Notes: a model not told the origin generated them from the letters alone. A DNA stretch of 64,000 bases from Arcobacter porcinus (GCF_004299785.2 NZ_CP036246.2:558001-622000), one strand, 5' to 3'; numbered from the stretch's first letter, positions 1-8,620 are shown. Translations and numbers: made by a program.

Positions 1-237
1 ATCAACCTTAAAAGAACCAGAAGCAATACTCGCACCAATATTTTTATCTTTAAAAATAGTAATGTTTTCTCTATTTTTAAACATATCTTTTATCTTTATT
101 CCATTTTCAAGTTTTAAAGCTTTTTTTGAGCTTTTTGAAAAGACTAAAAATAGCTCAATATCTTTTGGAATTTGATTAATAAATTTTAAAGCTAAAGAAG
201 CTCCACTAGCTCCACTAACTGCAACTGTTAATTTCAA
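1..237 (-). CDS. ubiX: Flavin prenyltransferase UbiX-like, partial
   Basis: The reverse strand is open from a TTG at 237 to the window edge, giving 79 N-terminal residues; the C-terminus lies outside. The protein begins LKLTVAVSGASGASLALKF, the glycine/serine-rich SGASG flavin-binding start of UbiX/Pad1 enzymes, and continues with a VFSK segment typical of the Rossmann-like fold. UbiX makes prenylated FMN, the cofactor used by UbiD-type decarboxylases in ubiquinone/menaquinone-type pathways. The call rests on the N-terminal motif only. The TTG is preferred because it puts the SGASG motif at the usual distance from the start. The gene diverges from the recombinase-like gene at 401. Confidence 0.7.
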   Translation of the reverse strand, partial: MKLTVAVSGASGASLALKFINQIPKDIELFLVFSKSSKKALKLENGIKIKDMFKNRENITIFKDKNIGASIASGSFKVD

Positions 238-367
238 AAAAATCCTTAGTTAATCATTATTTATAAAAGCTTCAATAATATCCTAAAAAAACTTTAAAAT
301 ATATTTTTATTGTTTTTTTGTATAAGCATTTGTTAATTTATTATTAAATAACATTTTGTATAAATTT

Positions 368-384
368 AATAGTTTAAAACTATT
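368..384. promoter_or_regulatory. 17-bp palindrome upstream of the recombinase-like gene
   Basis: AATAGTTT and AAACTATT flank a single central A, forming a perfect inverted repeat that ends 17 bases before the ATG at 401. It lies just after a TATAAA (359-364) that could be a -10 element. The position fits an operator covering a transcription start. Which protein binds it is unknown; self-binding by the HTH product is only a guess. Confidence 0.4.
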
Positions 385-400
385 ACAATAAAGGAAAAAT

Positions 401-1039
401 ATGTCAAAAGTTTTTACCTATATACGAGGTAGTGAAGCTCAACAAGATTATGCACAAAATCAAAAAAAATCTATTGAAAATTACATTTTAAAAAAGAGAA
501 TAGAAGTTTATAAAGAGATAGTAATTGAGATAAATAGACCACAAGAAGAGAGAAATCTTTTAAAACTTATAGAAAATTGTGAAAAAAATTCAACACTTAT
601 TGTTGCAAATTTAAATGTATTTGGAAGAACAATAAATGCAATTCTAAAAATTGTAAAATATCTATTATCAAATAATATTAGAATAGTTGTTGTTGAACAA
701 AATTTAGATTTATTAGATGAAAAAGATCCACTTGCAATTATGGTTTTAAATATAATTAGTGTTGCTGTAAATTTAGAAAAAGAGCTTCAAAGTTTAAGAA
801 CAAAAGAGGCTTTAAATGCAAAAAAACTAGATGGAATAGCACTTGGAAAACCAATTGGAACTATTCAAAAGTCAAAATTTGATGAACATAGAGATAAAAT
901 TGAAGAGCTTTTATCAATGGGAATGAGTGTTAGAAAGATTGCAAAACTTTTAGGATATAACAATCATATAGGGCTTAATAATTATGTAAAAAAAAGAGAT
1001 ATAAAAGAGCAAGTCTTAAAGAAGCAAGAGTTAATATAG
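401..1039 (+). CDS. Serine-recombinase-like protein with C-terminal HTH
   Basis: This 212-residue protein has the layout of small resolvases/invertases. The N-terminal catalytic domain starts with Y7-I-R-G-S11 (serine-recombinase signature YxRxS, nucleophile S11 present). A long helix E126-K135 has the ExELxxLRT pattern, and an HTH follows at about residues 165-198 (GMSVRKIAKLLG). The usual LDRLGR motif reads L71-N-V-F-G-R76, so the Asp and the first catalytic Arg of that motif are replaced by Asn and Val. It sits alone before rplI with no recognisable recombination sites or transposase nearby, so it may be a domesticated DNA-binding protein and not an active recombinase. The ATG follows AAGGA at 391-395. 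Confidence 0.7.
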   Translation: MSKVFTYIRGSEAQQDYAQNQKKSIENYILKKRIEVYKEIVIEINRPQEERNLLKLIENCEKNSTLIVANLNVFGRTINAILKIVKYLLSNNIRIVVVEQNLDLLDEKDPLAIMVLNIISVAVNLEKELQSLRTKEALNAKKLDGIALGKPIGTIQKSKFDEHRDKIEELLSMGMSVRKIAKLLGYNNHIGLNNYVKKRDIKEQVLKKQELI

Positions 1040-1104
1040 TATTTTATTAGCCTTTAACAAAATTATAGTAAAATAATGACTTAAAAATAATGGGAGTTTT
1101 ATAA

Positions 1105-1551
1105 ATGAAAGTATTATTAATTAAAGATGTAAAAAGTTTAGGAAAAGCTGGAGAGATAAAAGAAGTAGCTGATGGATATGGAAAAAATTTTTTAATTGCA
1201 AAAGGTTTAGCACTTCACGCAACAAATGAGGTTTTAGCAAGACATAAAGCAGAACAAAAAAGAGCTGCATTAAAAGAAGAAGAAGATATTAAAAATGCAA
1301 AAGAGTTAGCAGAAAAACTAAATGCAACAAAATTAACAATCAAACATAAAGTTGGAGCAAATGACCAATTAATTGGGAGTGTTACAAATAAAGAGATAAG
1401 TGAAGAGTTAGAAAACCAATTTTCTATTATTATAGATAGAAAAAATATCTCTATTGACACAAAAATAAAACATATTGGTATTTTTGAAGTAACTTGTAAG
1501 TTAGGATTTGGAATTAATGCAAGTTTAAAAATTGATATTATTGCAGGTTAA
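1105..1551 (+). CDS. rplI: 50S ribosomal protein bL9
   Basis: The 148-residue product has the bL9 N-terminal domain ([20 protein letters not shown], then [14 protein letters not shown]), a long charged connecting helix at about 42-75, and a C-terminal rRNA-binding domain. Length is the family norm. bL9 binds 23S rRNA near the base of the L1 stalk and helps maintain reading frame. The ATG at 1105 is preceded by GGGAG. hslV starts 2 bases after its stop, so the two are very likely co-transcribed. Confidence 0.97.
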   Translation: MKVLLIKDVKSLGKAGEIKEVADGYGKNFLIAKGLALHATNEVLARHKAEQKRAALKEEEDIKNAKELAEKLNATKLTIKHKVGANDQLIGSVTNKEISEELENQFSIIIDRKNISIDTKIKHIGIFEVTCKLGFGINASLKIDIIAG

Positions 1552-1553
1552 TT

Positions 1554-2090
1554 ATGTTTCACGCAACAACGATATTAGCATATAAAGGTAAAAATAGTGC
1601 AGTAATTGGCGGAGATGGACAAGTTTCATTTGGTCACACTGTTTTAAAAGGAAATGCTACAAAAATAAGAACTCTTTATCAAGGTAAGATTTTAGCTGGA
1701 TTTGCTGGAAGTACAGCAGATGCTTTTAACCTTTTTGATATGTTTGAAGCACATTTAGAAGCTTGTAAAGGTGATTTATTAAAATCAGTTATTGCATTTT
1801 CTAAAGAGTGGAGAAAAGATAAATATCTTAGAAGACTTGAAGCTATGATGATAGTTTTAAATAAAGAAAAAATATATATTTTAAGTGGAAATGGTGATGT
1901 AGTTGAACCAGAAGATGGTGCGATTGCTAGTATTGGAAGTGGTGGAAATTATGCAATTAGCGCTGCAAGAGCTTTAGCAAAACACTCAAACTTAAGTGAA
2001 GAAGAGTTGGTACGTGAGTCTTTAATGATAGCTGGAGAACTTTGCATATATACAAACCAAAATATAAAGATATTAAAACTAGAGGATTAA
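1554..2090 (+). CDS. hslV: HslV, protease subunit of HslUV
   Basis: HslV is the proteasome-like threonine peptidase that stacks with the HslU ATPase. The 178-residue protein has the TTILAYKG start of mature HslV, the GGDGQVSFG loop, GNGDV and IGSGG motifs, and the C-terminal ICIYTN-type segment (here LCIYTN). The catalytic Thr is preceded by four residues (MFHA), so a short propeptide must be removed by more than methionine aminopeptidase. It is followed at 2097 by hslU, as usual. Confidence 0.97.
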   Translation: MFHATTILAYKGKNSAVIGGDGQVSFGHTVLKGNATKIRTLYQGKILAGFAGSTADAFNLFDMFEAHLEACKGDLLKSVIAFSKEWRKDKYLRRLEAMMIVLNKEKIYILSGNGDVVEPEDGAIASIGSGGNYAISAARALAKHSNLSEEELVRESLMIAGELCIYTNQNIKILKLED

Positions 2091-2096
2091 GAAATT

Positions 2097-3425
2097 ATGG
2101 ATATGACACCTAGGCAAATTGTAGCATATTTAGATGATTATATAATTGGACAAAATGATGCAAAAAAAACAATAGCATTGGCTCTTAGAAATAGATATAG
2201 AAGAATGAGAGTTGAGCCAAAACTTCAAGAAGAGATTATGCCAAAGAATATTCTTATGATTGGAAATACTGGAGTTGGTAAAACAGAAATAGCAAGAAGA
2301 ATGGCAAAGATAATGGGTCTTCCTTTTGTAAAAGTTGAAGCTAGTAAATATACAGAAGTTGGATTTGTAGGAAGAGATGTTGAATCAATGATTCGAGATT
2401 TAGTTTATGAAGGTATAAATCTTGTAACAAAAGAGTATGAAGATAAAATAAAAGACAAAATTGATGATGAAGTTATAAAAAAGATTATTGAAAAACTTGT
2501 ACCTCCACTTCCAGATAGTGCAAGTGATAGTGCAAAAGAGTCTTTTATAAAAACATATAATTTAATGGAGAAAAAGCTTTTAAATGGTGATTTAGATGAT
2601 AAATTAATTGAGATTGAAATACCAAAAAAAGCACATGTAGAAATACTTGATTCAAATATCCCTTTTGATATGAGTTCAATGCAAGAAAGTCTTAATAAAA
2701 TGCTTGGAAGCTTAAATAAAGAGAAAATAAAAAAAGAAGTAGCAATAAAAGATGCAAAAATTCTTTTAAGAGGAGAGGCAAGTGAAGGTTTACTTGATAC
2801 AGAAGCTATAAAGATTGAAGCACTTAAAAGATGTGAAAATGGTGGAATAATTTTTATTGATGAGATTGATAAAATTGCAAGTGGCAAAAAAAATCAAGGA
2901 AATGATCCATCAAAAGAGGGTGTTCAAAGAGATTTACTTCCAATAGTTGAAGGAAGTAGTGTTCATACAAAATTTGGACAAATAAAAACAGATCATATTT
3001 TATTTATTGCAGCTGGTGCGTTCCATGTTTCAAAACCAAGTGATTTAATTCCAGAGCTTCAAGGAAGATTTCCGCTAAGAGTAGAATTAGAATCATTAGA
3101 TGAAGATGCACTTTATAAAATATTAACAAATACTAAAAATTCGCTTCTTAGACAATATAAAGCACTTCTTGCTATTGAAGAAGTAGAGTTAGAGTTTGAC
3201 GATGAAGCTATAAAAGCTTTTGCAAAATATAGTGTTCAAGCAAATAATAAAACAGAAGATATAGGTGCAAGAAGATTACATACAGTAATTGAAAAAGTTA
3301 TTGAAGATATCTCTTTTGATGCAGATATTAATAGAGGTTCAAAAGTAGTTGTTGATAGTAAATTAGTATCACAAAAATTAGAAAAAATTGTTGAAAACGA
3401 AGATATTACAAGATATATCTTATAG
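2097..3425 (+). CDS. hslU: HslU, AAA+ unfoldase of HslUV
   Basis: A 442-residue ClpX-family ATPase that unfolds substrates and feeds them into HslV. It begins TPRQIVAYLDDYIIGQ, as HslU does. Visible motifs are Walker A GNTGVGKTE (about 57-65), the pore motif region KYTEVGFVGRDVESM, an inserted I-domain (about 105-235), Walker B FIDEIDK (about 254-260), and sensor/arginine-finger segments ending in GARRLHTVIEK. The C-terminus RYIL fits the tail that docks into HslV. It starts 6 bases after the hslV stop. Confidence 0.97.
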   Translation: MDMTPRQIVAYLDDYIIGQNDAKKTIALALRNRYRRMRVEPKLQEEIMPKNILMIGNTGVGKTEIARRMAKIMGLPFVKVEASKYTEVGFVGRDVESMIRDLVYEGINLVTKEYEDKIKDKIDDEVIKKIIEKLVPPLPDSASDSAKESFIKTYNLMEKKLLNGDLDDKLIEIEIPKKAHVEILDSNIPFDMSSMQESLNKMLGSLNKEKIKKEVAIKDAKILLRGEASEGLLDTEAIKIEALKRCENGGIIFIDEIDKIASGKKNQGNDPSKEGVQRDLLPIVEGSSVHTKFGQIKTDHILFIAAGAFHVSKPSDLIPELQGRFPLRVELESLDEDALYKILTNTKNSLLRQYKALLAIEEVELEFDDEAIKAFAKYSVQANNKTEDIGARRLHTVIEKVIEDISFDADINRGSKVVVDSKLVSQKLEKIVENEDITRYIL

Positions 3426-3476
3426 TTTAAATAAATTTTGGTAGAATATAGTTTATTTTATAAAAGGGGGATTTTA

Positions 3477-3788
3477 ATGAATATTATTACATTTTGTCAG
3501 GTAGATGAGTCGCTTTTTAATCCAGATTTTTCTGTTGAGTATTTTCACTCAAAAGGTGAGGGTAAAGCTAAAGCAGATATTGCTATTTTAGATATAGAGA
3601 GTATTTTTGAATATGAAGAGAACAAGCATGATGCTTGTAAAGAAAAATTTGTCTCAATTGCAGTTTTAGAAGATGATGATGATTATGAAGCTTTTAAAAA
3701 CTTTGGAATAGATGCTTGGATTAGAAGTGAAGAGTTAGCTCAGATAAATAACTTAATAATTCAGTTAAAAGATAGATTTTTATCTTAA
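3477..3788 (+). CDS. Small acidic protein, receiver-domain-like
   Basis: I do not recognise a named family. The 103-residue acidic protein has an alternating pattern that resembles a degenerate response-regulator receiver: ADIAILDIE (strand with Asp), VSIAVLEDDDDYEAF (strand and acidic run), GIDAWI (strand), and a last helix ELAQINNLIIQLKDRF. The ATG at 3477 follows a strong AAGGGGG site; an in-frame TTG at 3438 lacks one and is rejected. tatD follows closely (15 bases to the proposed start), suggesting co-transcription. Whether the Asp in AILDIE is phosphorylated cannot be judged. Confidence 0.6.
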   Translation: MNIITFCQVDESLFNPDFSVEYFHSKGEGKAKADIAILDIESIFEYEENKHDACKEKFVSIAVLEDDDDYEAFKNFGIDAWIRSEELAQINNLIIQLKDRFLS

Positions 3789-3802
3789 ATAAGGAAAGTA
3801 GA

Positions 3803-4591
3803 ATTATAATAGATACACATTGTCATTTAGACAACGAAGCATATTTAAGTGATATTGATGGAGTTATTAAAAATGCAAAGGAAGTTGGAGTTAATCTTTT
3901 TATAATTCCTGGTGCAGATTTTGATACTCTTCCAAGAGCAATTGAGCTTTCTGAAAAATATGATGAGGTATATTTTGCTGTTGGAACACATCCTTATGAT
4001 ATTGATAAATATAGTGAAGAGATAATAGAGAAATATGTTTCTCATCCAAAATGTGTTGCTATTGGAGAGTGTGGATTAGATTATTATAGATTACCAGAAG
4101 ATGAAGAAGAGAAGAAAGAGAATATAAAAAAACAAAAAGAAGTTTTTATATCTCAAATAAGATTAGCTTCAAAGTATAAAAAACCCCTAATAATACATGT
4201 ACGAGAAGCTTCTTCTGATTCAAGAGAAATTATTGAAAAATATGCAAATAGTGAATTTGGTGGAGTTTTACATTGTTATAATGCAAGTCCACATTTACTT
4301 CCTTTAGCTAATATGAATTTCTTTTTTGGAATTGGTGGAGTTCTTACATTTAAAAATGCTAGAAAACTTGTAGAAATTTTGCCACAAATTCCAAAAGATA
4401 AACTTCTAATAGAAACAGATGCTCCATATTTGACTCCTCATCCACACAGAGGAATTAGAAATGAGCCATATTATACTACTTTTGTAGCTTCAAAAATGGC
4501 TGAAGTTTTGGATATTAGCGAGAATGAAGTTAAGAGAATTACAACAGAAAATGCAAAGAAGCTATTTAAAGAGTTTAGTAGCATTATTTAG
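3803..4591 (+). CDS. tatD: TatD-family metal-dependent hydrolase, ATT start
   Basis: The frame is open from 3776 (after a stop at 3773) to 4591 and encodes a full TatD/YcfH-type nuclease of 262 residues. Metal-binding motifs are complete: THCHLD (His6, His8), GECGLDYYR, IIHVREA, LHCYNAS and ETDAPYL. No ATG, GTG or TTG lies upstream of the first motif; the first ATG in frame is at 4313, inside the gene. An ATT at 3803 sits 7 bases after AAGGA (3791-3795) and gives MIIDTHCHLD, exactly the normal family start, so initiation at ATT is the best reading. ATA at 3806 or 3809 are alternatives. TatD proteins are 3'-5' DNases/hydrolases. Confidence 0.85.
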   Translation: MIIDTHCHLDNEAYLSDIDGVIKNAKEVGVNLFIIPGADFDTLPRAIELSEKYDEVYFAVGTHPYDIDKYSEEIIEKYVSHPKCVAIGECGLDYYRLPEDEEEKKENIKKQKEVFISQIRLASKYKKPLIIHVREASSDSREIIEKYANSEFGGVLHCYNASPHLLPLANMNFFFGIGGVLTFKNARKLVEILPQIPKDKLLIETDAPYLTPHPHRGIRNEPYYTTFVASKMAEVLDISENEVKRITTENAKKLFKEFSSII

Positions 4592-4627
4592 ATAAAATCT
4601 CTGGTTTTTTCAAAAAGGAGACAAAAA

Positions 4628-5476
4628 ATGTATTTTTTTAAAACTTATAAAAAAACAATACTTTTAGCTCTATTAATGTCATTATTATTAAGTTCTTGTA
4701 GTAAATCAAGAAATGTTAATTATGGTTCATATAATAAAACAACAAGTAGTAAAAATATTAGCAATAGCGATGCAATGCATAGAGCAACTCTTAGGCCTTA
4801 TGTTGTTATGGGAGTTAGATACCATCCATTTGTTCCAAATTTAAATGATAAATATGTAGGTGTTGCTTCTTGGTATGGACCAGACTTTCATGCAAAAAAG
4901 ACATCAAATGGTGAAATATATAATATGTATGATATGACAGCGGCTCATAAAACTCTTCCTATGAATACAGTTGTAAAGGTTGAAAACCTTGAAAATGGTA
5001 AAAGTGTAATTGTAAGAATAAATGATAGAGGACCATTTGTAAAAGATAGAATTATAGATTTATCGAATAAAGCAGCTCATGGAATTGATATGGTAAAAAA
5101 AGGTACAGCAAAAGTTAGAGTAACTGTTTTAGGATTTAATGGTAAAGTAGGAGACAGAAATGCTCCAAATCCAGATTTTAGTAAAGGATATATTCCACCA
5201 GCCAAAAAAGGTGTTGATTATGTGGAACCAAAGAGTGTTTCTAATTCTCAAATAAAAAGTAGTGGAAATGTTAAATTGCAAGTTGGTGCATTTAGTTTAG
5301 TAGAAGGTGCAATAACTACACAAGAAAATTATCAAAATAGATTCTCAAATAAAAAAGTAGAATATATTGAAAATGGTGGAATTTATAGAGTATATATTAA
5401 AGGCTTTAAAAATAGAAATGAAGCTGAAAACTTTAAAAATTCTAACTCTTTAAATAATGCAGTAATTATTGAATAA
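4628..5476 (+). CDS. rlpA: RlpA-family septal-ring lipoprotein with SPOR domain
   Basis: The 282-residue product has a lipoprotein signal peptide with lipobox LSSC (Cys24), then a double-psi beta-barrel at about 78-170 ([37 protein letters not shown]), and a C-terminal SPOR domain at about 212-282 ([14 protein letters not shown]). RlpA proteins are lytic transglycosylases or wall-binding lipoproteins that act on denuded peptidoglycan at the septum, to which SPOR binds. The ATG follows AAGGAG. It lies in the tatD-to-engB run. Confidence 0.9.
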   Translation: MYFFKTYKKTILLALLMSLLLSSCSKSRNVNYGSYNKTTSSKNISNSDAMHRATLRPYVVMGVRYHPFVPNLNDKYVGVASWYGPDFHAKKTSNGEIYNMYDMTAAHKTLPMNTVVKVENLENGKSVIVRINDRGPFVKDRIIDLSNKAAHGIDMVKKGTAKVRVTVLGFNGKVGDRNAPNPDFSKGYIPPAKKGVDYVEPKSVSNSQIKSSGNVKLQVGAFSLVEGAITTQENYQNRFSNKKVEYIENGGIYRVYIKGFKNRNEAENFKNSNSLNNAVIIE

Positions 5477-5486
5477 AGGATAAAAA

Positions 5487-6059
5487 ATGGTAGAGATAAA
5501 TAGAGAAACAAAAGAGACTCAGATTAAATGTAATTTAGAATTAAATGGTTGTGGAAAATTTTCTATAAACACAGGTGTTGGATTTTTTGATCATATGTTA
5601 GAAGCTTTATCAAAACATAGTGGAATAGATATAAATCTTGAGTGTAAGGGAGATTTACATATTGATGCTCATCATACTGTTGAAGATTGTGGAATTGTTT
5701 TAGGACAAGCACTTAAAAAAGCGATTTTTCCAATACAAGCAGTTGAAAGATATGGAAATGCAACAGTTGTTATGGATGAAGCTTCAACAACATGTGCTTT
5801 AGATTTATCAAATAGACCATTTTTAGTTTATGAAGTAAATATCAGTGGAAAAGTTGGAGAGTTTGATGTTGAACTTGTAGAAGAGTTTTTTCATGCTTTA
5901 AGTTCTAATGCAGGAATAACTTTACACTTAATTCAAGATAGAGGAAGAAACAAACACCATATAATTGAAGCAACATTTAAAGCTTTCGCTGTTGCATTAA
6001 GAAGAGCTTTAGTTAAAAATGAAAAATTAGGAATTCCTAGTACAAAAGGTGTACTATGA
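5487..6059 (+). CDS. hisB: Imidazoleglycerol-phosphate dehydratase
   Basis: HisB converts imidazole-glycerol phosphate to imidazole-acetol phosphate in histidine synthesis. The 190-residue, single-function form carries the two manganese-binding histidine motifs, DAHHTVED (about 62-69) and NKHHIIEA (about 152-159), with the GVGFFDHML start region. No phosphatase domain is fused, unlike enterobacterial HisB. kdsC begins inside its stop (ATGA overlap), so translation is likely coupled even though the pathways differ. Confidence 0.97.
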   Translation: MVEINRETKETQIKCNLELNGCGKFSINTGVGFFDHMLEALSKHSGIDINLECKGDLHIDAHHTVEDCGIVLGQALKKAIFPIQAVERYGNATVVMDEASTTCALDLSNRPFLVYEVNISGKVGEFDVELVEEFFHALSSNAGITLHLIQDRGRNKHHIIEATFKAFAVALRRALVKNEKLGIPSTKGVL

Positions 6060-6553
6060 TTGAACTTTTAGTTTTTGATGTAGATGGAACTTTAACAAAT
6101 GGTGATATTACTTATTCAAGTAGTGGAGAAGAGTTCAAAACATTCAATGTAAATGATGGTTTTGCAATTGTTTTTTGGACAAAATATTTAGGTAAAAAAG
6201 CCGCAATAATCACAGGACGAGAGTCAAAAATTGTTGAATATAGAGCAAATGAGTTAAAAATAGAGTATGTTTATCAAAATGTAAAAGATAAATTAGAGAT
6301 TCTTGATGAAATCTTAGAAAAAGAGAATTTAACTTATTCTCAAGTTGCTGCTATTGGAGATGATTTAAACGATTTAAAAATGTTAAAAAAAGTTGCTCTT
6401 TCATTTGCTCCACAAAATGCTATGAAACTTGTAAAAGAGAATGTAAATGTAATTTGTGAAAAAAGTGGTGGAAGTGGTGCAGCAAGAGAGATGATAGAAC
6501 ATATTTTAAAAGAGTATAATCTAGAAGAGGAATTTATAAATAAATGGCTTTAA
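6056..6553 (+). CDS. kdsC: 3-deoxy-D-manno-octulosonate 8-phosphate phosphatase
   Basis: A 165-residue HAD-family phosphatase that releases Kdo from Kdo-8-phosphate for LPS inner-core synthesis. HAD motifs: DVDGTLTNG (nucleophile Asp8, Asp10), IITGRES, and GDDLNDLKML. The short, capless form is typical of tetrameric KdsC. Its ATG overlaps the hisB stop by 4 bases and its end overlaps lptC by 10, placing it at the head of the LPS-transport genes kdsC-lptC-lptA, an order also seen in many proteobacteria. Confidence 0.93.
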   Translation: MIELLVFDVDGTLTNGDITYSSSGEEFKTFNVNDGFAIVFWTKYLGKKAAIITGRESKIVEYRANELKIEYVYQNVKDKLEILDEILEKENLTYSQVAAIGDDLNDLKMLKKVALSFAPQNAMKLVKENVNVICEKSGGSGAAREMIEHILKEYNLEEEFINKWL

Positions 6554-7083
6554 AAATCTTTTTTTATATATCTTTATTTTTAAGTTTATTTTTCTATTTT
6601 TTACCAATAGAAAACCTAAAAGATAATACAAAAAAAGAGGATAGAGCAATATTTATTTTTGAAAATCCAATTATGTACACTTTAGATGAAGATGGATTAA
6701 GCAAAAAAATTATTTCAAAACAAGCTGTGAAATATAAAACAAGAGATGAATTATATTTTGCAGATATAAATATTTATAATAAAGAGATAAAAAAAGATTT
6801 TATTAAAGAGAATCTAAAAGCTGAATTTATAGAAAAAAAAGGTGAAAAATACTATTTGGCAAATAGAGTAAAATATAAAAGAGATGAATATATTAAGTTT
6901 AATACAAATGAATTATTTTTTGATAATAGTAAAAAAATAGCTAGGAATACACAAGCTTTTGATGCTATGTATTATGATAATTTTTATAGTGGGACAAACT
7001 TATATTTTGATATGAATACTAATCACATTAAATCAAGAAGAACAAATTTTATAATTGAACCTGAAAAAAAGGATAAAAAATGA
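6544..7083 (+). CDS. lptC: LPS export protein LptC
   Basis: The 179-residue protein has one N-terminal membrane anchor (about 3-20) and a periplasmic beta-rich domain, as in LptC, which links the LptBFG transporter to LptA in the LPS bridge. Primary sequence is divergent, so the call relies on topology, size and position between kdsC and lptA. Its ATG lies in the kdsC end and its stop overlaps the lptA ATG (ATGA). Confidence 0.8.
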   Translation: MALKIFFYISLFLSLFFYFLPIENLKDNTKKEDRAIFIFENPIMYTLDEDGLSKKIISKQAVKYKTRDELYFADINIYNKEIKKDFIKENLKAEFIEKKGEKYYLANRVKYKRDEYIKFNTNELFFDNSKKIARNTQAFDAMYYDNFYSGTNLYFDMNTNHIKSRRTNFIIEPEKKDKK

Positions 7084-7562
7084 GATTTTTTTTAATAATA
7101 TTTTTAACATTAACTTCATTGTTGGCTCAAAAAGATACTTTGACAATAAATTCAATCTATTTTGAAGCAGAAGATCAAAGAGGAATTGCTACTTTTGAAA
7201 TAGATGTAAAAATAGCAATGGGTCAAGATAAATTAAATGCTCAAAAAGTTGAAGTTTTTTTTGTATTAAATAAAGATACAAATAAAAAAGAGGTATCAAA
7301 ATATGAAGCTACAAAAAAAGCTGATTTTGAGATTTTTACAAAAGACAAACAATACAAAGGAAGTGGAGATAAAATTATTTATGAACCAAAAAAAGATGAA
7401 TATAATATAATAGGAAATGCTTTTTTATATGATGTTATAGAAGATAGAAAAGTATATGGGGATCATATTTATATAAATCAATTAAGCGGAGAAGCAAAAG
7501 TAAAAGGAAATGCAAATAAACCAGTGAAGTTTATTTTAAATATAGATAAGGCGAATAAATAA
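7080..7562 (+). CDS. lptA: LPS periplasmic bridge protein LptA
   Basis: A 160-residue exported protein with a signal peptide (about 1-16, ending LLAQ) and an OstA-like beta-jellyroll domain: alternating short strands with segments such as GDKIIYEPKKDEYNIIGNA and a final KVKGNANKPVKF. LptA oligomers shuttle LPS across the periplasm between LptC and LptD. It overlaps lptC by 4 bases and is followed 1 base later by engB. Confidence 0.87.
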   Translation: MRFFLIIFLTLTSLLAQKDTLTINSIYFEAEDQRGIATFEIDVKIAMGQDKLNAQKVEVFFVLNKDTNKKEVSKYEATKKADFEIFTKDKQYKGSGDKIIYEPKKDEYNIIGNAFLYDVIEDRKVYGDHIYINQLSGEAKVKGNANKPVKFILNIDKANK

Positions 7563-7563
7563 T

Positions 7564-8166
7564 ATGAATTTAATAGATGCAAAATTTTTACAATCTGCAC
7601 AAAGTTTGGAAGACTCTCCAGCACCACAAGTTGCTGAAGTAGCTTTTTTAGGAAGATCAAATGTTGGTAAATCATCAATATTGAATTCATTAACAAAACA
7701 TAAGGGTTTAGCAAAGTCTTCATCGACACCTGGAAAAACACAGTTAATAAACTATTTTGATATAAAATTCAAAACAGAAGATTTGGAAAATCCATATGTT
7801 TATGCAAGGTTTGTTGATCTACCAGGTTTTGGATATGCAAAAGTTTCTAAAAGTTTAAAAGCTTCATGGAATAAAAATCTTACAGGATATTTAGAAAAAA
7901 GACCAAATTTACAAATTTTTGTTCATTTAATTGATTCAAGGCATCCTAACTTGGAAATAGATAAAGATGTTGATGATTTTGTAAAACATATAAAAAGAGG
8001 TGATCAAATCATAATAAATGCTTTTACAAAAATTGATAAATTAAATAGTAGTGAGTTAGGAAAATTAAAAAGAGATTATCCAGAAGGAATATTTGTTTCA
8101 AATCTTAAGAAAAAAGGTATAATCGATTTACAAAATAAAATTACGGAGCATCTATTTGGAAATTGA
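7564..8166 (+). CDS. engB: Ribosome-biogenesis GTPase EngB/YihA/YsxC
   Basis: The 200-residue TRAFAC GTPase has G1 GRSNVGKSS (about 30-38), G2 STPGKTQ, G3 DLPGFGYA (about 79-86), G4 TKID (about 151-154), and G5 VSNLKKKG. EngB helps assemble the 50S subunit. The protein ends LFGN; the next gene's TTG start lies 11 bases before this stop, so translation is probably coupled. Confidence 0.96.
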   Translation: MNLIDAKFLQSAQSLEDSPAPQVAEVAFLGRSNVGKSSILNSLTKHKGLAKSSSTPGKTQLINYFDIKFKTEDLENPYVYARFVDLPGFGYAKVSKSLKASWNKNLTGYLEKRPNLQIFVHLIDSRHPNLEIDKDVDDFVKHIKRGDQIIINAFTKIDKLNSSELGKLKRDYPEGIFVSNLKKKGIIDLQNKITEHLFGN

Positions 8167-8620
8167 ATTTTACAAACCAACTGTTCTTGATATTGTAAAA
8201 ATGCAAGAGCTTGTAAAACCTGAAGTTGACAAAGGAATAATTCTTTTAAGAACTGAAGATGAGATGGCGACAACAATTAGATCATATATTGTTGCAAAAG
8301 TAAATGGTGAAATGGCTGGTTTTGTTGCAACACATATACACTCTTCAAGAATGGCAGAAGTTAGAAGTTTAATAGTAAATGAGAAATTCAGAGGTTTAGG
8401 TTTAGGAAAAAAACTTGTAGAAAAATGTGCAGAAGAAGCAAAATTTTACGGACTTAGTCAAATACTATCTTTAACATATGAAAAAGATTTCTTTTTATCA
8501 TGTGGATTTTACGAAATACAAAAAGAGGATATCCCTGAGCAAAAAATCTGGGCCGATTGTATAAGATGTAAGCTTTTCCCTATTTGTAATGAGATTGCAA
8601 TGGTAAAAGATATTAGTTAG
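8156..8620 (+). CDS. GNAT acetyltransferase, ArgA-like
   Basis: A 154-residue single-domain GNAT protein with the acetyl-CoA loop EKFRGLGLGKKLVEKC (about 80-95) and a Cys-rich tail (CIRCKLFPIC). It resembles the short N-acetylglutamate synthases of Campylobacterota that replace classical ArgA in arginine synthesis, but the substrate cannot be read from sequence. The start is TTG, with ACGGAG at 8143-8148 giving 7-base spacing; it overlaps engB by 11 bases. Confidence 0.7.
   Translation: MEIEFYKPTVLDIVKMQELVKPEVDKGIILLRTEDEMATTIRSYIVAKVNGEMAGFVATHIHSSRMAEVRSLIVNEKFRGLGLGKKLVEKCAEEAKFYGLSQILSLTYEKDFFLSCGFYEIQKEDIPEQKIWADCIRCKLFPICNEIAMVKDIS

Noticed and set aside
401-1039. Mobile element or invertible region around the recombinase-like gene
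   Set aside because: No flanking inverted repeats, transposase or crossover site was seen.
2405-2887. 160-residue reverse-strand ORF inside hslU
   Set aside because: Low-complexity Ser/Ile-rich shadow of hslU; no ribosome site or family motif.
3438-3476. Upstream TTG start for the receiver-like protein
   Set aside because: No ribosome site; ATG at 3477 follows AAGGGGG.
4313-4591. A stand-alone 92-residue protein
   Set aside because: It is only the C-terminal third of tatD, which is intact upstream from 3803.
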